Shown one piece after another: positions 1 to 5,248 of a stretch of 5,457 nt of DNA (the first letter of the stretch is position 1; every line of letters starts with the position of its first letter). The translations under genes were made by a program, and so were the position numbers. The notes under the pieces were generated by a model that did no database searches, was not told where the DNA came from, and saw only the letters and a program-made list of their open reading frames with translations. The DNA lies in NCBI GenBank assembly GCA_019309245.1, contig JAFDGP010000199.1, forward strand, positions 1-5,457. Reading direction: 5' to 3'. This stretch comes from Deltaproteobacteria bacterium. Lineage in GTDB: Bacteria; Desulfobacterota; Desulfobacteria; Desulfobacterales; C00003060.

Positions 1-324
1 CCACTTACAGTCCGAGATGCTGCCGTATGTCTGGACGTGGTGGACCGCACCTGCGTGGATTCCAACGATGTATTCCCCGCGAGCGTAGGTAAGCTGTATT
101 GCTTTACCCGGATCTTTGGTGCTCAGGAGGAGATCCAAATTTCCCATGTTTGGTATTTTGGTGATATCGAACGCGCCCGTGTCCCACTGAATATCCGTTC
201 ACTGAACTTTCGGACATGGAGTTCAAAGTTGATTCAACCTCGCGAAATCGGCAAGTGGCATGTCGACATTCTCGGTCCGGGAGATGAACGGCTCAAGACC
301 GTGGCGTTTGAAATCGTTCCGTAA
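1..324 (+). CDS. DUF2914 domain protein, C-terminal part (5' end outside window)
   Basis: The reading frame is open from the first base to a TAA at 322-324, giving 107 visible residues. The GTG at 37 is only an internal Val codon, because conserved-looking sequence precedes it. The visible part matches the DUF2914 family in overall style: a 'GKLYCFTRIFG' strand, a 'SHVWYFGD' segment, an 'RTWSSK' motif, and a final 'GKWHVDIL...' beta section ending in 'VAFEIVP'. DUF2914 has no established biochemical role. It is a small beta-rich domain, often found in exported or membrane-anchored proteins of deltaproteobacteria. Whatever N-terminal domain or signal exists lies outside the window. A second, diverged DUF2914 gene begins at 939, so the two are probably paralogues. 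No hairpin with a T-run follows the stop codon. The family call is from recognition of the pattern, without a profile search. Confidence 0.72.
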   Translation, partial: PLTVRDAAVCLDVVDRTCVDSNDVFPASVGKLYCFTRIFGAQEEIQISHVWYFGDIERARVPLNIRSLNFRTWSSKLIQPREIGKWHVDILGPGDERLKTVAFEIVP

Positions 325-554
325 ATACACCACACAACCCCTTTCCATAGTTCGAGACCTTTGCTAAGCGTCCCCTTTTGCCCAATTTCTGTGTCTGGTT
401 CATCCGCCTGCAGCGAACTCAAAATACCCTATGTATTCCTTCGGTTGATCCGTCTGCGGCGGATTGCCAACCATGAACCTGACCAAAATTGAACATTTTT
501 CAAAAGCCTCGGTTCCTGTTCCCGTGGGAAGATGAGGTGTTGAAAAAAAAGATA

Positions 555-583
555 TTGACAAAAATAGTATATAATTGCTTAAT
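555..583 (+). promoter_or_regulatory. Promoter-like AT-rich block upstream of the leader
   Basis: A perfect TTGACA lies at 555-560 and a perfect TATAAT at 570-575, but they are only 9 bp apart, so they cannot work together as one sigma70 promoter. With TTGACA as the -35, a 17-bp spacer would put a weak -10 (CTTAAT) at 578-583. With TATAAT as the -10, no good -35 lies upstream. A dyad TGCTTA/TAAGCA (576-581 and 586-591) directly follows and could be an operator. It is a promoter candidate, with the exact boxes unresolved. Confidence 0.4.
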
Positions 584-674
584 AATAAGCAGGGTCGTTG
601 CGAGATGCATAAGATGAGGGCCCAAAGGCGGGTGAGAGCACCCTCGCCGAATCTCTACTGGGACTTATTTTTTT
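584..674 (+). ncRNA. Structured leader RNA / possible attenuator with T-run
   Basis: Three nested helices can be drawn by eye: AATAAG 584-589 with CTTATT 664-669, GAGAT 602-606 with ATCTC 651-655, and a very stable hairpin at 627-634/639-648 (GGC-GGGTG, loop AGAG, CACCC-GCC, with a two-base bulge at 644-645). The outer stem runs straight into seven T (668-674), the layout of an intrinsic terminator or riboswitch expression platform. The strand 586-591 can instead pair with TGCTTA at 576-581, so two folds would be mutually exclusive if transcription starts far enough upstream. It does not match a riboswitch consensus I can recall with confidence. The downstream unit begins with a strong ribosome binding site at 682-690. 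Confidence 0.4.
668..674 (+). terminator. Possible intrinsic terminator T-tract of the leader
   Basis: Seven consecutive T directly follow the closing strand of the long-range stem described for the leader RNA. The GC-rich hairpin itself ends at 648, about 20 nt before the T-run, so the terminator depends on the outer AT-rich helix forming. This weakens the call. Confidence 0.3.
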
Positions 675-697
675 CCTTGGTAAAGGAGGTGAAAGCC

Positions 698-772
698 ATG
701 ACGCGGTTTATGTTTCCGAGAACGGCCCATTGTAAAGAAGGCTGCCGTATTTGGCCCTGGGCATGGCGTTAA
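698..772 (+). CDS. 24-residue Trp-rich small ORF / possible leader peptide
   Basis: The ATG at 698 is preceded by AAAGGAGGT at 682-690 with a 7-nt gap, the best Shine-Dalgarno sequence in the window, and TAA follows at 770-772. The peptide is basic at the start (MTRFMFPR), has Cys12 and Cys16 (CKEGC) and ends in WPWAWR, so three of its last six residues are Trp. The frame stays open upstream to 575, but only this ATG has a ribosome binding site. Nothing identifies a function. A leader peptide sensing charged tRNA-Trp would fit the terminal Trp codons, and a weak GGGC/GCCC hairpin with TTTT (759-783) overlaps its end, yet no tryptophan gene follows in the window. A small secreted or toxic peptide, or chance, remains possible. 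Confidence 0.35.
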   Translation: MTRFMFPRTAHCKEGCRIWPWAWR

Positions 773-938
773 ACGGCCCTTTTGTCCCCCCTTCTTTGAA
801 GACCAACTGCTTGTCCGTTTCCGAAACCAAGCCGTTGGCGCCTACCAACAACGCAGATCCGGCAAACTCGGCAACCGGTGAATCCGGGGCCCATCCATTG
901 CATTGACCACGGCCTACGTTTTTTGATAAAAGGCAGCC

Positions 939-1379
939 ATGAGGTCAAAATCACGGTTCGCCTTTTTTCTTATCGTTTTGTTGTGCTGCCCTCCGGTGCA
1001 TTCAGGTCAAACGCCGGCAAAACAAGATGCCCCGACCAATGGACATGCCAGAAGAACCCTCGCTCTGAGCCAGGCCGTGATGTGCGAAAAAATCCAGGAT
1101 TATGTTCCTCAGAATCCGGCGATAGTTTTTCCGGTTGCGCTGGAGAAAGTCTCTTGTTTTACGGCATTCGATCCCGTTCCCGAAAAATGCGTCATTTATC
1201 ACAACTGGTTTCACAGGGACACCCTGAGCACCAGGATCAAGCTGTCGCTTCAACCCCCTCGCTGGTCCACTTTCAGCAGCATCCAGCTCCGGGAAGCGGA
1301 TAAGGGCCCCTGGTACGTGGAGATTACCGACGAAGGGGGCCGGGTGTTTCGCGTCCTGCGTTTCAGCATTACGGATTGA
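939..1379 (+). CDS. Exported DUF2914 family protein
   Basis: This 146-residue protein starts with MRSKSRF and a hydrophobic core (FAFFLIVLLCC, about residues 8-17), followed by PPVHSG, a plausible Sec signal peptide. The C16/C17 pair lacks a small residue before it, so a lipobox is unlikely. From about residue 40 it follows the DUF2914 pattern seen in the gene at the window start: 'VSCFTAF' (71-77), 'YHNWFHRD' (87-94), 'RWSTFSSIQL' (108-117), and 'GPWYVEITDEGG' to 'VLRFSITD' at the end. The ATG has AAAGG about 6 nt upstream. Its TGA stop (1377-1379) lies only 5 bp before the ATG of the cyclase gene, and overlaps a possible TTG start of that gene, so the two are very likely co-transcribed and translationally coupled. 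The protein is inferred to act in the periplasm. Its biochemical role is unknown. The two DUF2914 copies share motifs but are strongly diverged. Confidence 0.75.
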   Translation: MRSKSRFAFFLIVLLCCPPVHSGQTPAKQDAPTNGHARRTLALSQAVMCEKIQDYVPQNPAIVFPVALEKVSCFTAFDPVPEKCVIYHNWFHRDTLSTRIKLSLQPPRWSTFSSIQLREADKGPWYVEITDEGGRVFRVLRFSITD

Positions 1380-1384
1380 GCCTC

Positions 1385-2815
1385 ATGCATGATCTTTTCT
1401 ATTCAGTTTCCGGGGTCCGCTGGCAAGACGTGGTGGACATCGGACTGAACAGCTATATCCTGTTTCGACTCTATGTCTTGTTTAGAGGCACCAACGCCTT
1501 CAGGGTCCTGGTCGGGATGGTCCTCCTGTGGTTTTTTCAGAGGATGGCCGCCTCTGTCGGTCTGATCGTGACCAGTTGGGCGGCTCAAGGGATCATCGCG
1601 GCCGCGGCCATCATTATTGTTGTGGTCTTTCGCAATGAAATTCATTCGGTACTTCAGACCAGAAAACTCAAGGCGCTGCTTTGGGGATCACCGCACAAGG
1701 CCGTCCAGACGCCTCCGGAGGTCATTGCAAGCACCGTGTTTGAACTCAGCCGAATGCGTATCGGTGCCTTGATCGTGCTTCCGGGAAAAGAAGACGTGAC
1801 AGAGGTGGTTCAAGACGGAGTTCCCTGGCAGGGGGTGCTTTCCAGGGAAATGCTGATGAGTGTCTTTTGGCCGGAAAACCCGGTGCATGACGGTGCCGTG
1901 ATTATCCAGGCGGACCGCATTGAAACCGTTGGCGTTATTTTGCCCCTGTCGCTGCAAAAAGACCTGCCGTCGCACTTTGGAACCCGGCATCGGGCGGCCC
2001 TGGGGATGGCCGAAACCACGGATGCCACGGTGATCGTGGTCTCCGAGGAAAACGGAAGCGTTCACATTGCCCAAAATGGCGGCATGCGGATCATCCGGCG
2101 CCAAGAAGAGCTCGCAAAGGCCCTGTGGGATCGGCCGGAGGTAAGCGCCGGTATCGTCGGAAAAAACCCGAAAGAGACGCTACGACTCGGGGCCGCCGCG
2201 GTGGTCTCCGTGTTGTTTGTGACCGGAGTCTGGTTCAGCTTTTCAAGGGGGCTGGAGTCGTTAACGACCCTTGAGGTGCCGATCGAATATATGAACCGAA
2301 ACGCGGGAGTGGAAATTCTGGATACCTCATTGAACGCGGTGCGGCTCCATTTGGCCGGCTCCGGCACCCTGATCAAGTCCCTGCAGCCTGAACAGGTGCA
2401 GGTTCGCATCGACCTTAAGAATGCCACCGTCGGAGACAATACCTTCATAATTACACCCGACGATATTTCTCTTCCGCCGGGGGTATTGTTGCGCAAGATC
2501 GAGCAGCCTACCATACATGTCACCCTGGATGTGCCCATGAAAAAGACATTGCCGATTCAAGTGGACTGGACCGGCAAACTGCCCCGGGGGCTGGCCTTGA
2601 CCCGCGTGACCATCCGGCCCGAAACCACGCAGGTGATCGGGGGAAGTCGCATCTTGAACAAGATTTCTACGCTCTACACGGAAAAGGTGCGTTTAAACAA
2701 TATTGAAAAATCCGGTATCTTGACCGCAAGCTTGGTTCTTACCCCTGCTTCCGTGAGACTCGCCCCCGGGGAGCCGGACAGCGTGACTGTGGTCTACGAA
2801 GTGAAAAAGCGCTGA
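1385..2815 (+). CDS. cdaA: Membrane diadenylate cyclase fused to YbbR domains (CdaA-CdaR-like)
   Basis: This 476-residue protein should make cyclic di-AMP from two ATP. Residues 16-82 hold three membrane helices with a CdaA-like 'LFRGTNAFRVLVG' loop. Residues about 90-255 form the DisA_N (DAC) domain with both catalytic signatures: HDGAVII (DGA at 169-171) and GTRHRAALG (RHR at 201-203), followed by 'VVSEENG' and 'AQNGGM'. Residues 266-288 form a fourth membrane helix. Residues about 292-381 and 386-472 look like two YbbR domains, the extracytoplasmic module of the regulator CdaR. In Bacillus and other Firmicutes, CdaA (about 270 residues) and CdaR are separate neighbouring genes, whereas here they are one chain. 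ATG 1385 is chosen. A TTG at 1376 in the same frame would add MSL and overlap the upstream stop, and neither start has a strong Shine-Dalgarno sequence. No glmM follows, because the next gene is convergent. The cyclase call is firm; the two-repeat YbbR count is by eye. Confidence 0.92.
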   Translation: MHDLFYSVSGVRWQDVVDIGLNSYILFRLYVLFRGTNAFRVLVGMVLLWFFQRMAASVGLIVTSWAAQGIIAAAAIIIVVVFRNEIHSVLQTRKLKALLWGSPHKAVQTPPEVIASTVFELSRMRIGALIVLPGKEDVTEVVQDGVPWQGVLSREMLMSVFWPENPVHDGAVIIQADRIETVGVILPLSLQKDLPSHFGTRHRAALGMAETTDATVIVVSEENGSVHIAQNGGMRIIRRQEELAKALWDRPEVSAGIVGKNPKETLRLGAAAVVSVLFVTGVWFSFSRGLESLTTLEVPIEYMNRNAGVEILDTSLNAVRLHLAGSGTLIKSLQPEQVQVRIDLKNATVGDNTFIITPDDISLPPGVLLRKIEQPTIHVTLDVPMKKTLPIQVDWTGKLPRGLALTRVTIRPETTQVIGGSRILNKISTLYTEKVRLNNIEKSGILTASLVLTPASVRLAPGEPDSVTVVYEVKKR

Positions 2816-2838
2816 TTCAGGGTGTCCAGTATTTTCAG

Positions 2839-2859
2839 GGCGGGGTTTTACACCCCGCC
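2839..2859. terminator. Hairpin between convergent genes (weak bidirectional terminator candidate)
   Basis: GGCGGGGT (2839-2846) and ACCCCGCC (2852-2859) form a perfect 8-bp GC-rich stem with a 5-nt loop. It lies between the cyclase stop (2815) and the end of the yjbQ-like gene, whose last codons it overlaps. Neither side has a T-run, so it is not a canonical intrinsic terminator. Confidence 0.3.
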
Positions 2860-3279
2860 GATGACCGTGACCTCTACATGCCTTTTGCGGCGTTTGTTGT
2901 CGTGGTTGATCACAACAACCTGTTGCCACGTTCCGAGCACAAGAGATCCCTTTCGGATGGGAACCACGATGGAAGGACCCAGCAGGGCGGCCTGGACGTG
3001 GCTGTGTCCGTTGCCGTCATGCCAGGCTTGTTCATGGGCATACACCATATCTCGTGGCGCAAGCCTCTCAATGGCGGCCTTCAGGTCTTTGACCACCCCC
3101 GGCTCGAATTCGATAGTGGTAATAGAGCCTGTTGAACCGATCACGGTTGCATGCAGGCTGCCGTCCTCAACCCCGGCTTTGTCGACAATGGCCTCTAGCG
3201 AGCCTGTAATGTCGGCCAGGTCGGGGCCGACGTTCAGCGAGACTTCCAGACGGTCGCAATAGACGGTTGCGGTATGCAT
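2848..3279 (-). CDS. yjbQ: UPF0047/YjbQ family protein
   Basis: The 143-residue product fits the UPF0047 family (usually about 130-140 residues), listed in TIGRFAMs as a secondary thiamine-phosphate synthase enzyme. E. coli YjbQ has weak activity of this kind, but the physiological role is unsettled. Family marks visible are 'GSTGSITTIE' (48-57), 'WHDGNGHSHVQAALLGPS' (86-103, with D88, N90, H92 and H94 as likely ligand or substrate residues), 'VPIRKGSLVLGTWQ' (106-119) and the C-terminal 'VEVTVIGG'. The protein is expected to be cytosolic and to form a trimer like its relatives. The start at 3279 is chosen over an upstream in-frame ATG at 3324 because AAGGAGG precedes it at good spacing and the family begins here. 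The gene is convergent with the cyclase and monocistronic in view. An insertion sequence lies 63 bp upstream of its start codon without touching the frame. Confidence 0.9.
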   Translation of the reverse strand: MHTATVYCDRLEVSLNVGPDLADITGSLEAIVDKAGVEDGSLHATVIGSTGSITTIEFEPGVVKDLKAAIERLAPRDMVYAHEQAWHDGNGHSHVQAALLGPSIVVPIRKGSLVLGTWQQVVVINHDNKRRKRHVEVTVIGGV

Positions 3280-3305
3280 TTGACAGCCTTCCTCCTTGAG
3301 TATCA

Positions 3306-3334
3306 CAGATAATCCCACCAACAATGTTTGTCAA
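3306..3334 (-). promoter_or_regulatory. Sigma70-like promoter of the yjbQ-like gene
   Basis: On the minus strand a perfect TTGACA (3334-3329) is followed by 17 bp and then TATCTG (3311-3306), a weak -10. The boxes sit 27 to 55 bp upstream of the start codon. The -35 box is only 7 bp outside the left inverted repeat of the IS110-family element, so the insertion has either spared this promoter or helped shape it. Confidence 0.45.
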
Positions 3335-3341
3335 ATAACCA

Positions 3342-3358
3342 ACCCTCTTAAGAAACTC
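3342..3358 (+). repeat. Left inverted repeat of the IS110-family element
   Basis: ACCCTCTTAAGAAACTC is the perfect reverse complement of 5090-5106. It contains the palindrome TCTTAAGA. Its inner ten bases, extended by one A (AAGAAACTCA at 3350-3359), recur inside the element at 3487-3496. Confidence 0.85.
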
Positions 3359-3362
3359 AACC

Positions 3363-3560
3363 CTGACGTTGCAAAAGCCGAGGATACCGCAAAGACGGAT
3401 GAATATTGCTTTTGAGGACTGTCGGCCATGTTGTTTATGCAACGTTAGCATCTGATACCGAGGCTTCGCCTCGGACTCATTTATGAAAGAAACTCACTGA
3501 AACATCGCTTCGATTCTGTTATGGATAAGGGGCGCTCTGACAGTTAAGGCCGATAACCCA
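3363..3560 (+). ncRNA. Candidate bridge RNA (seekRNA) region of the IS110-family element
   Basis: IS110-family elements encode a non-coding RNA whose loops base-pair with donor ends and target. This non-coding stretch can fold extensively. ACGTTG 3366-3371 pairs with CAACGT 3440-3445, CAAAAGC 3372-3378 pairs with GCTTTTG 3408-3414, CCG 3387-3389 pairs with CGG 3396-3398, and a separate hairpin CCGAGGC/GCCTCGG lies at 3458-3464/3468-3474. AAGAAACTCA at 3487-3496 copies the left end and could be a donor guide. The boundaries are guesses: no promoter was resolved, and IS1111-type relatives can carry the RNA at the other end. Confidence 0.4.
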
Positions 3561-3625
3561 ATGGTGTTTTAAAACCCGTACGTTAGCATGGTTCCGGACA
3601 TTGCGGTCGTTACATTGGTGACGTG

Positions 3626-3642
3626 ATCACATTTTATGTGAT
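3626..3642 (+). repeat. Hairpin-forming inverted repeat upstream of the transposase
   Basis: ATCACAT (3626-3632) and ATGTGAT (3636-3642) are perfect inverted arms around TTT. The left arm overlaps a GTGATCAC palindrome (3623-3630). It lies about 85 bp before the transposase start and could be an RNA hairpin or a protein-binding dyad that limits transposase expression. Confidence 0.4.
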
Positions 3643-3726
3643 GCGCGATCCCGTTTAAGAGATTCTCAGCGTAAAATGATCCGGGCCAGAGCGCATTCAT
3701 TATCCCAACAAAGGAGAAGCTATAAA

Positions 3727-5100
3727 ATGAAAAAGCAAAAGCTGAACCCAGGAAAAAAACAGCCAAAAATCAAAGACCTCAAGTCACTTCCTACCATCAA
3801 CATCAACGCAGCCGGCATAGATATTGGCTCTGAACAACATTGGGTGGCTGTGCCTGAAGACCGAGATGAAAATCCTGTCCGTGCCTTCGGCTGCTTTACA
3901 TCCGACTTACATGCCCTTGCTCATTGGTTAAAAAAATGCGGCATCAATACCGTTGCCATGGAGTCAACCGGTGTATATTGGATTCCCTTGTTTCAAATAC
4001 TTGAAACTCAAGGCTTTGATGTCAAACTTGTTAATGCCAGGCACGTAAAAAATGTGCCCGGCCGCAAGACTGATGTGAAGGATTGTCAGTGGCTGCAACA
4101 ATTACACACCTACGGCCTGTTATCAGGCTCTTTTCGCCCTGATGACTCAATTTGTGTCTTGCGCAGTTACTGGCGGCATAGAGAAAATCTCATTCGTTAT
4201 GCAGCCGCCCATGTCCAGCATATGCAGAAAGCTCTCACCGAGATGAACCTCCAATTGCATAAAGTGATCAGTGATATCACCGGCGTAACGGGTATGCGCA
4301 TTATCCGGGCCATCCTTGATGGTGAACGTGACTTCATCAAACTGGCACAAATGAAAGACCCTCGCATAAAACATTCTACTGACACAATCGCCAAGGCCCT
4401 TGAAGGAGATTACCGCCAAGAACATCTTTTCGCCTTAAAACAGGCCGTTGAACTCTATTGTTTCTATCAACAGCAACTGGAAGCTTGTAATCAACAAATA
4501 CAGGCCTATTTAATGCAAATGGACTCCGCATTGAATATAGATTCTCAGCCCATAAAGCGCAAAAAAAAACCGTCGAAAAACCAACCCTGCTTTGATCTCG
4601 CCACCCATCTGTATCGCATCTCCGGAGTGGACTTTACGCAAATAGATGGCTTAAACGTCCTGAGTGTTCACACCATTCTCTCTGAGGTCGGTCTCAATCC
4701 TGAGGCCTTTGGCACAGAAAAACGTTTCACCTCCTGGCTAGGGCTTTGTCCTGAAAATCGTATTACAGGAGAAAAAATCAAATCAGTCCGCACCCGTAAA
4801 GTTGTAAATCGGGCTGCCAAAGCTTTTCGAATTGCCGCTAATTCACTCAAAAACAGCCAAAGCGCCCTCGGGGGCTACTATCGTCGTATGCGTGCCCGTC
4901 TTGGCCCCCCAAAAGCCGTAACTGCAACGGCTCATAAGCTGGCACGAATATTTTTTCGCCTTTGGAAAAATGGCGGCATTTATCAAGACATAGGTGCCGA
5001 TTATTATGAACAAAAATACAAAAATCGCGTCATTAACAACATCAAAAAAAGAGCCAAAAAACTGGGCTTTCAAATATCATTAAACCCAGGAGTTTCTTAA
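3727..5100 (+). CDS. IS110-family transposase (DEDD recombinase)
   Basis: This 457-residue transposase drives RNA-guided recombination of its element. The N-terminal RuvC-like DEDD domain shows D32 (AGIDIGS), E79 (MESTGVYW), D116 and D119 (GRKTDVKDC), a complete catalytic tetrad. A helical middle section (about 140-290) includes a basic linker (KRKKKPSK, 277-284). The C-terminal Transposase_20-type domain begins near residue 305 ('GLNVLSVHTILSEVG') and carries 'FTSWLGLCPENRITGEK' (334-350). 'RIAANSL' (368-374) supplies S373 as the likely nucleophilic Ser, by analogy to IS621 Ser241. ATG 3727 is chosen because GGAG at 3713-3716 precedes it at 10 nt; an in-frame ATG at 3676 has no such site. 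At 457 residues it is longer than the compact IS110 members such as IS621 (about 330). The TAA stop lies inside the right inverted repeat. The frame is intact, so the enzyme is probably functional. Confidence 0.93.
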   Translation: MKKQKLNPGKKQPKIKDLKSLPTININAAGIDIGSEQHWVAVPEDRDENPVRAFGCFTSDLHALAHWLKKCGINTVAMESTGVYWIPLFQILETQGFDVKLVNARHVKNVPGRKTDVKDCQWLQQLHTYGLLSGSFRPDDSICVLRSYWRHRENLIRYAAAHVQHMQKALTEMNLQLHKVISDITGVTGMRIIRAILDGERDFIKLAQMKDPRIKHSTDTIAKALEGDYRQEHLFALKQAVELYCFYQQQLEACNQQIQAYLMQMDSALNIDSQPIKRKKKPSKNQPCFDLATHLYRISGVDFTQIDGLNVLSVHTILSEVGLNPEAFGTEKRFTSWLGLCPENRITGEKIKSVRTRKVVNRAAKAFRIAANSLKNSQSALGGYYRRMRARLGPPKAVTATAHKLARIFFRLWKNGGIYQDIGADYYEQKYKNRVINNIKKRAKKLGFQISLNPGVS

Positions 5101-5106
5101 GAGGGT
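5090..5106 (-). repeat. Right inverted repeat of the IS110-family element
   Basis: GAGTTTCTTAAGAGGGT is the perfect reverse complement of 3342-3358. It includes the last codons and the TAA stop of the transposase, so the element has essentially no right-hand non-coding region inside the repeat. Confidence 0.85.
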
Positions 5107-5195
5107 CAATTCAAATTGTGGCTCACGCATTGAGAACAATATACGTTTTTTGCGGCGAAAAACTTCAAACAGCCGTCAATGAGAGGCCCCTCCCC

Positions 5196-5226
5196 TTGAC
5201 TCTGTACCTGAGTACACGCTTATATT
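5196..5226 (+). promoter_or_regulatory. MerR-type promoter and operator
   Basis: TTGACT (5196-5201) and TATATT (5221-5226) are separated by 19 bp, the over-long spacer typical of promoters activated by MerR-family metal sensors. The spacer contains the dyad TGTAC-CTGA-GTACA (5203-5216), closely matching the classic mer operator (GTAC-4-GTAC, with TGA before the second half). This suggests control by a mercury-type MerR regulator, though related sensors cannot be excluded. No regulator gene is visible between the promoter and the insertion sequence. Confidence 0.75.
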
Positions 5227-5248
5227 TAAATAAGAGGGAAAAAGGGCC

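Larger units (their letters stand above)
325..938. other. Intergenic region between the two DUF2914 genes
   Basis: About 610 bases hold no conventional gene. In 325-540 only weak dyads are visible: ATCCG at 448-452 with CGGAT at 460-464, and a short TTCCC/GGGAA palindrome near 520. From 541 onward there are an AT-rich promoter-like block, a foldable leader RNA with a T-run (584-674) and a 24-codon ORF with a strong ribosome binding site (698-772), each listed separately. From 773 to 938 the longest plus-strand frame, starting at ATG 763 and ending near 903, has no recognisable motif and no good Shine-Dalgarno sequence, so it is not called as a gene. Confidence 0.6.
3342..5106 (+). mobile_element. 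IS110-family insertion sequence (IS1111-like ends)
   Basis: The element is defined by an intact IS110-family transposase and a perfect 17-bp inverted repeat, ACCCTCTTAAGAAACTC at 3342-3358 and its reverse complement at 5090-5106. The true ends probably lie a few bases outside, because the inverted repeats of the IS1111 subgroup are subterminal. A TCAAAT hexamer occurs 5 bp outside the left repeat (3331-3336) and 4 bp outside the right one (5111-5116), so a core or short duplicated target is possible but unproven. The non-coding part is almost entirely upstream of the transposase. The element sits between the yjbQ-like promoter and a mer-like promoter. Confidence 0.85.

Noticed and set aside
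555..575. TTGACA and TATAAT as one sigma70 promoter
   Set aside because: Both boxes are perfect but are separated by 9 bp, far from the required 16-18 bp.
592..666. tRNA-like length of folded RNA in the leader
   Set aside because: There is no 7-bp acceptor stem, no recognisable T-loop and no anticodon arm of the right geometry.
763..903. Plus-strand ORF starting MALNGPFVPP
   Set aside because: It has no Shine-Dalgarno sequence, overlaps the end of the 24-codon ORF, and shows no recognisable domain or signal.
878..1303. 141-codon plus-strand frame overlapping the exported DUF2914 gene
   Set aside because: It is an alternative frame of 939-1379, which has a signal peptide, family motifs and a ribosome binding site. 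The alternative has none of these.
1688..2538. Long minus-strand frames opposite the cyclase gene
   Set aside because: They are shadows of the cyclase coding sequence with no motifs or ribosome binding sites.
2822..3262. 146-codon plus-strand frame opposite the yjbQ-like gene
   Set aside because: It is antisense to a clear UPF0047 family gene and has a low-complexity Ser/Thr/Arg-rich composition.
5102..5182. Open frame from the IS end to a TGA just before the MerR-type promoter, possibly the C-terminal tail of an interrupted gene
   Set aside because: Only about 26 codons with no family signature (ending RRKTSNSRQ), so it cannot be distinguished from chance.
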